In this document: positions 36,780 to 45,264 of the stretch, piece after piece
Numbering within the stretch: the stretch's first letter is position 1
Layout: every line of letters starts with the position of its first letter
Source: Botrimarina colliarenosi
GTDB taxonomy: Bacteria; Planctomycetota; Planctomycetia; Pirellulales; Lacipirellulaceae
NCBI RefSeq assembly: GCF_007859955.1
Contig: NZ_SJPR01000001.1
Span: forward strand, 696,388 to 760,387
Direction: 5' to 3'
DNA: 64,000 nt
Program-made: the position numbers and the translations under genes
The notes under the pieces: model-generated
Told to the model about the DNA's origin: nothing
The model's input: the letters and a program-made list of their open reading frames with translations, nothing else
Databases searched by the model: none

Positions 36780-39062
36780 ATGTCTCGCCGTCCCGCTCGT
36801 AAACCACGCCGCCGTGCGTCTTCTTCTATGCGAACGCTCACCGAACTCGCTTTTTTTGTCGCCCTCCTCGCCATCTTTGCGTCCGGCTGTGACAGCTTAG
36901 GGGTCGGAGTTTACGACCCCGAGATATCGAGCACGCCGCCCAGCGCGAAGGCGACCCAGAAGGCTCCTACCCAGAACCAGGTCGCCGCTGTGCGCGAAAC
37001 AAAGAACGACGCCGCCGCCTCGCCGCTGATCCCCCGCGACGTGCTGTTCGGCAACCCCGACCGGGCCCAGGCCCGTCTGAGCCCCGACGGGAAGTTCCTC
37101 AGCTACCTCAAGCCGGTCGATGGCGTGCTCAACGTCTGGGTCGGCCCCGCGGACGACGTCGACGCCGCCAAGCCCGTCACCGACGACAAGCTCCGCGGCA
37201 TCCGCTCGCACGGCTGGGCCTACAACAGCCAGTACATCGTCTACACCCAGGACAAGGGGGGTGACGAGAACTGGCACGTCTACGCCACCAATGTCGAGAC
37301 CAAAGCGACCCGCGACCTCACGCCGATCGACGGCGTCCGCGGCGAGCTCGCCGGCGCTAGCGAGCGCTTCCCCGATGAGTTGCTCGTCGGCTTTAACGAC
37401 CGCGACCCACGCTTCCACGACCTCTACCGCGTCAACCTGCTGACCGGCGAGAAGACGCTCGTCCAAGAGAATCCCGGCTTCGCCGGTTTCGTCACCGACG
37501 ACGACTTCAAGGTGCGCCTGGCGGTGAACTTCACCCCCGCCGCCGGCCAGGTGTGGCTCAAGCCGAAGACCGACGAGCCGGGCGAGAAGGGCTACGCCGA
37601 GGGCGACTGGGAGCCGATGGAGGAGTTCTCGAGCGTCGATGCGATGACTAGCGGACCATCGGGTTTTGACAAGGCCGGCGCCGTGCTCTTCTTCGAAGAC
37701 AGCCGCGACCGCAACACAGCCGGCCTCTTCTCCCGCAACCTCGAGACGGGCGACACGAAGCTCGTCGCCGACGACCCCCGCGTCGATGTCGGCGGCGTCA
37801 TGTCGCACCCGACCGAGAAGACTTTGCAGGCGGTCTCGTTCACTTACAGCAAGACCGAGTGGAAGATCCTCGACGAGGCGATCCGCGCCGACATCGAGTT
37901 CCTTCAGCAGTTTCCCAAAGAAAGCGGCTCGGACGGCGAGTTCGTCGTCAGCGGCCGGACGCTCGACGACTCGAAGTGGACCGTGGCCTACCTGCTCGAC
38001 GATGGTCCGATGAAGTTCTACATCTACGACCGCAAGGCCGAAGATGGCGAAAAGATGCGGTTCCTCTTCAACAGCCGCGACGACCTGTCGGGCTACAAGC
38101 TGGCGAAGATGCACACGCCCGTCATCGAGAGCCGCGACGGGATGAAGCTCGTCAGTTACCTGACGCTCCCGGTCGGCAGCGACCCGGACGGCGACGGCGT
38201 GCCCGCCAAGCCGCTGCCGATGGTGCTCGACGTGCACGGCGGCCCGTGGTCGCGCGACGGCTGGGGCTTCAACGCGTCGCACCAGTGGCTCGCCAACCGT
38301 GGCTACGCCGTGCTGAGCGTCAACTACCGCGGCTCGACCGGCTTCGGCAAGGCGTTCCTCAACGCGGCCAACGGCCAGTGGGCCGGCAAGATGCACGACG
38401 ATTTGCTCGACGCCGTCCAGTGGGCGGAGGACCGTGGCGTCGCCGATCAAGACAAGGTCTGCATCATGGGCGGCTCCTACGGCGGCTACGCGACGCTGGT
38501 TGGGCTGACGTTCACGCCCGATGTCTTCGCTTGCGGCGTCGACATCGTCGGCCCGTCGAGCCTCGTGACGTTGATGAACAACGTGCCGCCCTACTGGTAC
38601 CAGTTCATGCCGGTGATGAAAGAGCGCGTCGGCGACTGGGAGACGGAGGAAGGCAAGGCGGGCCTGCTCGCCAAGTCGCCCCTCTCGAAGGTCGATCAGA
38701 TCGAGCGACCACTGCTCATCGGCCAGGGCGCCAACGACCCGCGCGTCACCCAACTCGAGGCGGACCAGATCGTCGAGGCGATGCAGGAGAAAGAGATCCC
38801 CGTCACCTACGCCCTCTTCCCGGACGAGGGTCACGGCTTCGCCCGCCCCGAGAACCGCATGAGCTTCAACGCGGTGACCGAGATGTTCCTGGCCAAGAAC
38901 CTGGGGGGCCGCTACGAGCCGCTCGCGGCCGAGGACCTCAAGGGCTCGAGCCTGCACGTCCCGGCCGGCGCCAGCGACGTGCCGGGCCTCGCCGAGGTGC
39001 TGCCGGCGGAGCGGAAGGAGATGCCGAAGGTGGAGCCGGAGCCAGCAGCCGACGCGTCTTGA
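36780..39062 (+). CDS. S9-family prolyl oligopeptidase-like peptidase, lipoprotein
   Basis: 760 aa. The N-terminus has an arginine-rich start, a hydrophobic stretch and the lipobox FASGC with Cys37, so it is exported and lipid-anchored. Residues ~85-450 form a beta-propeller (LSPDGKFLSYL, YIVYTQDKGGDENWHVYA in parts). The C-terminal hydrolase holds the triad: Ser in GGSYGGYA, Asp in GANDPRV, His in DEGHGF. It ends in a proline/glutamate-rich tail. Likely degrades peptides outside the cytoplasm. Flanked by comEC (divergent) and the methyltransferase. Confidence 0.93.
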   Translation: MSRRPARKPRRRASSSMRTLTELAFFVALLAIFASGCDSLGVGVYDPEISSTPPSAKATQKAPTQNQVAAVRETKNDAAASPLIPRDVLFGNPDRAQARLSPDGKFLSYLKPVDGVLNVWVGPADDVDAAKPVTDDKLRGIRSHGWAYNSQYIVYTQDKGGDENWHVYATNVETKATRDLTPIDGVRGELAGASERFPDELLVGFNDRDPRFHDLYRVNLLTGEKTLVQENPGFAGFVTDDDFKVRLAVNFTPAAGQVWLKPKTDEPGEKGYAEGDWEPMEEFSSVDAMTSGPSGFDKAGAVLFFEDSRDRNTAGLFSRNLETGDTKLVADDPRVDVGGVMSHPTEKTLQAVSFTYSKTEWKILDEAIRADIEFLQQFPKESGSDGEFVVSGRTLDDSKWTVAYLLDDGPMKFYIYDRKAEDGEKMRFLFNSRDDLSGYKLAKMHTPVIESRDGMKLVSYLTLPVGSDPDGDGVPAKPLPMVLDVHGGPWSRDGWGFNASHQWLANRGYAVLSVNYRGSTGFGKAFLNAANGQWAGKMHDDLLDAVQWAEDRGVADQDKVCIMGGSYGGYATLVGLTFTPDVFACGVDIVGPSSLVTLMNNVPPYWYQFMPVMKERVGDWETEEGKAGLLAKSPLSKVDQIERPLLIGQGANDPRVTQLEADQIVEAMQEKEIPVTYALFPDEGHGFARPENRMSFNAVTEMFLAKNLGGRYEPLAAEDLKGSSLHVPAGASDVPGLAEVLPAERKEMPKVEPEPAADAS

Positions 39063-39144
39063 GACGGCCGAGTGTCCGATCGCTCGTCCGTCGGCGTGGC
39101 GACTCTGGTTGCGAGACCGCTACCGGTTTAGCGATCATACGGCG

Positions 39145-40035
39145 ATGAAAAGCGACTCTCCTCGCCGTCTGCGGATTCTCCTGTTGGGCGTGACGTTCGG
39201 CGCGCTGGCGACGCTCGCCGCGCGCCAGATTGTCACGCATCTGGCGCCCGAGCCGGCGCCGAAGGTCGCTGCGAGCCAAGACGACACGCCGCCCGCCAAG
39301 GTATGGCCGCCGGCTGAGCTGCGTGCCGACCCCAACTGGCAGCTTCTCCGCTACGACGCCGAGGGGTGGTCGACGCAGTATGTCGGCACCTACAAGAACC
39401 TCGGCGAGTACCTCGGCCCTCCCCCGGCAGGGGTCACCCAGCTCGCGATCCCGATCCTGCCGACCGTCTACCAGCCCGACATCCAAGACAAGCTGTACTA
39501 CGACGCGATCGCCCAGGGAGAGATTGCGGAAGGGGACAAGGTGTTGGTGATCGGCGCCGGGTCGGGCGCCGACTCGTGGGCGGTCTCGCTAAAGACGCGC
39601 GCGAAGGTCTACGCCGTGGATATCAACCCCCTGGCCGTGATGAACGCCCAGGTGACAGCGCGCCTTGGCGGATTCGAGATCGAGGCCGTCGTCGGCGACT
39701 TTCAAGAGATTGAGTTGCCAGACACGTTCCGCGACTTCGACTACGTGCTCTGGAACATGCCATTCGTCGAAGCGGGCGCCACGGCGGAGAACTTCCAAGA
39801 CCGCAATTTCTACGACGGCGACGACGGGACGGTCGCGACGCGGTTTCTCAAGCGGCTGCCCTCTCTGCTAAAGCCCGATGGAAGAGCGATCGCGCTCAAC
39901 TACGCCTTGGCCAAGCGGTACCTCACAACGCCCGGGACCGAGACGCGGGTCGCCTCGGGTGACGACCCGGCAGACCCGCTTACCTACATGCTCTTTGTGA
40001 TCCCCAACCCGGCGACGGCCGCCGCGGCCGATTGA
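39145..40035 (+). CDS. Membrane-anchored SAM-dependent methyltransferase-like protein
   Basis: 296 aa from ATG 39145 (MKSDSPRRLRILLLGV). One N-terminal membrane helix (ILLLGVTFGALATLAARQIV) follows basic residues, so the C-terminal domain would face outward by the positive-inside rule. That domain has class I methyltransferase motifs: VLVIGAGSGADSWAVSL (motif I), YAVDINPLAVMNAQ (motif II), VVGDFQEIEL, and YVLWNMPF at the NPPY-like position. Such domains normally use cytoplasmic SAM, which makes the topology odd; a reversed orientation or a dead enzyme is possible. It lies 82 bp after the S9 peptidase. Confidence 0.72.
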   Translation: MKSDSPRRLRILLLGVTFGALATLAARQIVTHLAPEPAPKVAASQDDTPPAKVWPPAELRADPNWQLLRYDAEGWSTQYVGTYKNLGEYLGPPPAGVTQLAIPILPTVYQPDIQDKLYYDAIAQGEIAEGDKVLVIGAGSGADSWAVSLKTRAKVYAVDINPLAVMNAQVTARLGGFEIEAVVGDFQEIELPDTFRDFDYVLWNMPFVEAGATAENFQDRNFYDGDDGTVATRFLKRLPSLLKPDGRAIALNYALAKRYLTTPGTETRVASGDDPADPLTYMLFVIPNPATAAAAD

Positions 40036-40463
40036 CGCCCGAGAGGTGCGCGGAAGTTCGCTGATCCGGCAATCCTTGCAGGATGCGAACTCGGGTCCGA
40101 TCAGCGTCCGCAGCGTGGTTGATTCATCGGGCCCTCTTGGGAGTCGAGGGGGGATGTCGAAAAAGCCAGCTTGACTGGTTCTCCCGCAGGCAGACTGGTT
40201 CCTTTTCCGCCATGACGGATCGCCCTGCAAGGCTGTGGGAACTGCATGCTTGATCCGATGTCGCATAAGCCGCCCTGCCAGGCTTCTTTGGCGGAGCGAT
40301 CCACATGGGCACGCCCTTTGCTTTCACTACGGCGTCGCCAAGCCGTCGGCTTGGCGTCGGGCCCGTCGAGCGGCGGCGCCGTTTCGATGCGTAAAGTGCG
40401 ACGGCGGTTTCTTGCCGCGTATGGCGTGTCGTCCCCCTCAACTCACGAACAGGAATCTTAATC
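40036..40463. other. 428-bp gap without a supported gene
   Basis: Short open frames exist on both strands but none has a plausible start, composition or family match. A small hairpin ATCCTTGCAGGAT lies near 40072-40084. Repeated GCCCTGCnAGGCT phrases occur near 40230 and 40273. A promoter for the DUF892 gene is presumably here, but I see no clear hexamers. Confidence 0.5.
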
Positions 40464-40970
40464 ATGGCCATGGAATCCCTCGCCGACGCATTCTATGACG
40501 AGCTACGCGACGTCCTCAGCGCCGAGCGTCAGCTCACCAAGGCGTTGCCGAAGATGGTGAAGAAGGCGACGTCGCCGAAGCTTCGTGACGCCTTCCAGAG
40601 CCATCTGGCCGAGACCGAAACCCACGTTGAGCGGGTTGAGCAAGCCTTCGAAGAGACCGGCAAGGCGGCCCGCGCCAAGACGTGCGAGGCGATGAAGGGC
40701 CTGCTCAAGGAAGCCGAGGAACTGCTCGCGGAAGACGCGACGGACGAAGTCAAAGACGCCGTGATGATCGCCGCCGCGCAGAAGGTCGAGCACTATGAGA
40801 TCGCCACCTACGGCACGCTCTGCTGCTGGGCCGAGGCGTTGGGCTATGAGAAGGCGCTGAAGCTCCTGAAGCAAAATATCGCTCAGGAGGAAGCCGCCGA
40901 TAAGAAGCTCACGCAAATCTCCAAGGCGGTCAACGCGGCCGCTGCCGAGGATGCGGTCGCCGCGAAATAA
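40464..40970 (+). CDS. Ferritin-like DUF892 (YciE/YciF family) protein
   Basis: 168 aa, predicted four-helix bundle of the DUF892 ferritin-like superfamily. Conserved features include the N-terminal [21 protein letters not shown] (in part), [13 protein letters not shown] and the C-terminal [19 protein letters not shown]. Spaced Glu/His residues in these helices could hold a di-iron site. YciF-type proteins are stress-induced in enterobacteria; the exact chemistry is unknown. It ends in an alanine-rich tail. Stands alone between large gaps, so it is probably monocistronic. Confidence 0.9.
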   Translation: MAMESLADAFYDELRDVLSAERQLTKALPKMVKKATSPKLRDAFQSHLAETETHVERVEQAFEETGKAARAKTCEAMKGLLKEAEELLAEDATDEVKDAVMIAAAQKVEHYEIATYGTLCCWAEALGYEKALKLLKQNIAQEEAADKKLTQISKAVNAAAAEDAVAAK

Positions 40971-41157
40971 CGGGAAGCTCCGACCACTAGCTGACCGGCC
41001 GACACGCGTATACGGCGGGCGTTTTCTCTTTGGAAAGCGCCCGCCGTGTCGCTGCGCGGCAAGCCATAGAGATTCGCCACTTCGCTATTGTTATCTTGCT
41101 TGTCGCGGTCGCCTTCGGTTCGGGAGTCGAGACCGAGTCTTCGTCGTCGTCGGCAGG

Positions 41158-41880
41158 TTATCGCGACGACGATTCGTCGCTGAGGACGCGGTTCAGCAGG
41201 GACTTGATCTGCGCCGACCACAACTCATAGCCCGGCCGGTTCAGGTGCAGGCCGTCATCGCGGTAGACGTCCGAGCGGGCGTCGCCGTCGGCGGTGAGGT
41301 AGGCGTCGGCGGTGTCGAGATAGAAGACGCCTTCACGCTTCTCGCATTCCGCCTGGAGCGCGGCGTTGACCGCCTTGGTCTGGTCCCAGACGTGTTGCCG
41401 TAGCGGCGTCGGGCGGACGTCGCAGCAGATAACGACAGCGTCGGGCTGGTGGCTTCGTAGCAGGTCGGCGACGTAGCCAAACCACTCGGCCACTTGTTCC
41501 GGCGAGCGGTCGTCGTCGCCGCCGGTGACGTCGTTGGCGACAAAGACCACGGCCGCGCGGTAGTGGTGCGGCGTGATCAGCCGCTTGGCGTAGTGGGCCA
41601 GGTCGCTGAATCGGGCCCCGCCAAAGCCGCGGCGGATGACGGGATAGGGCGCCAAGTCTTCCGCCGCGTTATCCCAGAGGCGGATGCTCGAGCTGCCGAT
41701 CAGCAGCACGGCGCCTTCCGGATCGGGCTCGGCTTCGTCGAGCGCCTCAAGCCGTGATATCTCTGCTTCCCAGCCGGCGATCTGCTCGGCGTAGGGGCTT
41801 AGGTCGGGCAGGCGCGGCTCTGCGGCCGAGGCGGCGACGCCCGTCATAACGAGGGCGGTCAGGAGCAGTCGAAGAGTCAT
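41158..41880 (-). CDS. Exported SGNH/GDSL hydrolase
   Basis: 240 aa with a signal peptide (LRLLLTALVMTGVAASA). SGNH blocks are visible: block I serine in LLIGSSSIRLW, block II glycine in RGFGGARF, block III asparagine in VANDVTGG, and block V DGLHLN. The start overlaps the stop of the membrane acyltransferase by 4 bp (ATGA). SGNH esterases coupled to acyltransferase-3 proteins often add or remove acetyl groups on wall or surface glycans, so a de-acetylase or transfer partner is inferred. Confidence 0.88.
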   Translation of the reverse strand: MTLRLLLTALVMTGVAASAAEPRLPDLSPYAEQIAGWEAEISRLEALDEAEPDPEGAVLLIGSSSIRLWDNAAEDLAPYPVIRRGFGGARFSDLAHYAKRLITPHHYRAAVVFVANDVTGGDDDRSPEQVAEWFGYVADLLRSHQPDAVVICCDVRPTPLRQHVWDQTKAVNAALQAECEKREGVFYLDTADAYLTADGDARSDVYRDDGLHLNRPGYELWSAQIKSLLNRVLSDESSSR

Positions 41881-43019
41881 GACAAGGCAGGTCTAGCAGG
41901 GAAACGATGTTTGAGCCGCAGGCACGGCCGTTCGATCAGCCGATAGCTTAACACGCCCGCTAGCCAACAAAGGGGGGCACACACCGCTAGAAACGCCAGC
42001 AAGGCGGGCAGCTGTGTCCCCGCGACCTCGGGGAACGCGATCCAGGGGGTGGCTCCGCCGTCGCCTGGCCCATAAACGTAATCGCGCACCACCGCCCGCA
42101 CCGGGCTATGCGTCAGGTAAATGCCGTAGCTATAGAGGCCGAACGATCGCAGCCAACGCGCCTCGAACCAGCGCGTCAGCGTTGGCGCCGCGGCCGGGTC
42201 GGCGAGGAGCAGCAGCACGGCGCCGCCGGCGATCGCGCCGAGCGTGATCCCAGGGCCGAGCGACCAATCGGTGACCACATCGCCGCCGGCGAGGGTCTCG
42301 ACAAGGTCGCCCCCCGCCGCGAGCCCGAAGGCGACCGCCGCGGTGGCGATCAAGGCCGTCCGCCACCGTCGAGGGTCGAACCCGTCGCGGGTCGCGACCG
42401 CCGCGGCGGCGCCGATCGCCAACGCGTCGAGTCGGGTCGTCGTCAGCACGTAGAGCGCGATCGGGTTCCAGCCAAGCTGTTGCCCGGCGAGTCGTGTTCC
42501 CAAACAAGCAAGCCCGACGATGAGGCAGAACATGGCAAGCCGGCGACGGTCGCGGAACCAACCAACGACCCAAGGCCACACCAGGTAGAACTGCTCTTCG
42601 ATCGCCACGCTCCACGTGACGGCGAGCGGGCCCACGAGGTAGGAGCCCGCCTCGGCCATCGTCCAGTTGCCCAGCAGGAGCCAGAAGCTCGCGGCCTGCA
42701 GCGTCGTCAAGGTCTCGGCGCCCAGCGCGCCGCCGGCGAGCGCCGAGACGCCAAAAACCGCCGCCACCAAGACGAAGTAGAGCGGCAAGATCCGCAGCGC
42801 CCGACGGGCGTAGAAGCTGCTGAGTCGGTTCGGGGCGTCCCGCGTGTCGAGGAGCACCCCCGTGATCAGGTAGCCCGACAGGACAAAGAAGAGCGTCACC
42901 CCGTACCAGCCGAACTGCAGCGGCCACAGGGCGAGGCGTTCCCACGTCGATGACGCCGGGATCACGACCAACTGGTGCAACAGCACCCAGACAATCGCCA
43001 GCCCGCGCAGGCCGTCCAA
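41877..43019 (-). CDS. Acyltransferase-3 family membrane protein
   Basis: About 380 aa from TTG 43019. The family motif at the start (here AALDGLRGLAIVWVLLHQ) shows homology continuing a few residues upstream, so a non-ATG start farther up, possibly overlapping the HtrA-like gene's end, is likely. About ten membrane helices; key features include the early histidine (LHQLVV), FFVLSGYLITG, FYARRALRILPLY and WSVAIEEQFYLVWP. The family O-acylates surface polysaccharides. The neighbouring SGNH hydrolase fits that role. Confidence 0.88.
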   Translation of the reverse strand: MDGLRGLAIVWVLLHQLVVIPASSTWERLALWPLQFGWYGVTLFFVLSGYLITGVLLDTRDAPNRLSSFYARRALRILPLYFVLVAAVFGVSALAGGALGAETLTTLQAASFWLLLGNWTMAEAGSYLVGPLAVTWSVAIEEQFYLVWPWVVGWFRDRRRLAMFCLIVGLACLGTRLAGQQLGWNPIALYVLTTTRLDALAIGAAAAVATRDGFDPRRWRTALIATAAVAFGLAAGGDLVETLAGGDVVTDWSLGPGITLGAIAGGAVLLLLADPAAAPTLTRWFEARWLRSFGLYSYGIYLTHSPVRAVVRDYVYGPGDGGATPWIAFPEVAGTQLPALLAFLAVCAPLCWLAGVLSYRLIERPCLRLKHRFPARPALS

Positions 43020-43066
43020 TGCGGCGACGCGTTCGCGCTGGCCGCCGGCTCGGGGGGGGCCGCCGC

Positions 43067-44242
<1,176 letters not shown>

Positions 44243-44283
44243 ACAGCGTTGGTCGGCGGTCGGGCCCCCCGCGGAGGGCCGGT

Positions 44284-44325
44284 TAAACGAAACGGGGCCG
44301 AGACGCTCAGGCGTCCCGACCCCGT
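44284..44325 (-). terminator. Rho-independent terminator downstream of the DksA-like gene
   Basis: On the minus strand ACGGGGTCGGGACGC pairs with GCGTCTCGGCCCCGT, followed by TTCGTTTAACC. It separates the DksA-like gene from the HtrA operon. Confidence 0.8.
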
Positions 44326-44367
44326 AAGTTTAGCGGATCATCGGTGGCGGTTCACTCTCGAGACGCG

Positions 44368-44817
44368 TTACTGCAGCTCGAAGTCGTTCGCCCGACTGTT
44401 GGCTTCGGAATAACCGGTGTCGACGACGCGACTCCAATCCTCCGGCATCCGGTCCTCGAGGGTGCCGTCCTCGGCCGCCTGCTGGCATTCGATACACATC
44501 GTGGCGTAAGGCAGGGCGTTCAGCCGAGCCATCGGGATCGTCTTGTTGCAGATCTCGCAGTCGCCGTAGGCGCCCGAGCGGATCCGCACCAGGGCCTTCT
44601 CGATGCTGCCCAGTTCGCGGCTCTCGACCTCCGCTAGCTGCGAGCTGATCTCGTCTTGGGCCGTGTCGAGGGCGGCGTCGACGACGTCGCTGCCCGATTG
44701 CTCACGGAGTTGCATCAACAGGCTGAGGTCGCCCTCAAGTGCTTTGCGTAGCGCGTCGCGGCGCGTGACCAGCAATTGCTGGATCTTTGTAATGGAGTCT
44801 TTACGGGCGCGGGACAT
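44368..44817 (-). CDS. DksA/TraR-family C4 zinc-finger protein
   Basis: 149 aa. The coiled-coil N-terminal half (SITKIQQLLVTRRDALRKAL) is followed by a C4 zinc finger with CEIC and CIEC (GDCEICNKTIPMARLNALP). DksA-type proteins bind the RNA polymerase secondary channel and modulate rRNA and stress promoters together with ppGpp. The acidic coiled-coil tip of true DksA is not obvious, so this may be a paralogue. It carries its own terminator downstream. Confidence 0.88.
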   Translation of the reverse strand: MSRARKDSITKIQQLLVTRRDALRKALEGDLSLLMQLREQSGSDVVDAALDTAQDEISSQLAEVESRELGSIEKALVRIRSGAYGDCEICNKTIPMARLNALPYATMCIECQQAAEDGTLEDRMPEDWSRVVDTGYSEANSRANDFELQ

Positions 44818-45264
44818 GATCGTGGGGCCTCATCAAAATGCTCGGTCGACGCCGCCGCGTGGGGCGGAGGGGCGTCTTCTCGAGCTGCCAAGGTCTGCTG
44901 TTCCGGGTGCGGGGCGACCCGTCGGCAGCCGCAGGGGACCCGCCGTGTCGCTTTGCAAGCTTAGTACGCGAAGACCCGCAATCCGGTTGCCGAGTTCGGT
45001 TCGGAATCTGCAATTCCGTTTATTCCCCTCCTGAGGGTGGTAGGGAGGGCAGGTACGGCCTGCCGTGTGCCGACCCGTTGATCCCGGTGGGATAGGGGGT
45101 TTGGGCCCATTTGGGCCTGCTTTGTGCTTGAACTCGCGGGGCGTTCACTTTGACCGACCCCCATCGGCGAGCTACATGCTGGTGGCCGTTGTGCCCCGAC
45201 CCAACCCGACGGAACCGTCTGCACGCCCGTCTCAACGGCCCGACTCGCTCCCCGAAACTGCACC
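44818..45264. other. 447-bp gap upstream of the FHA gene
   Basis: No supported gene. It contains GC-rich, partly symmetrical phrases (for example TTTGGGCCCATTTGGGCC near 45100) but no long hairpin of the families seen elsewhere. It separates the divergently transcribed DksA-like and FHA genes and must hold both promoters; none could be identified by eye. Confidence 0.45.

Noticed and set aside
36897-38957. A 686-codon open frame on the minus strand opposite the S9 peptidase
   Set aside because: It is a high-GC mirror of a real gene: no motifs, atypical composition, and the plus strand has an unambiguous family match.
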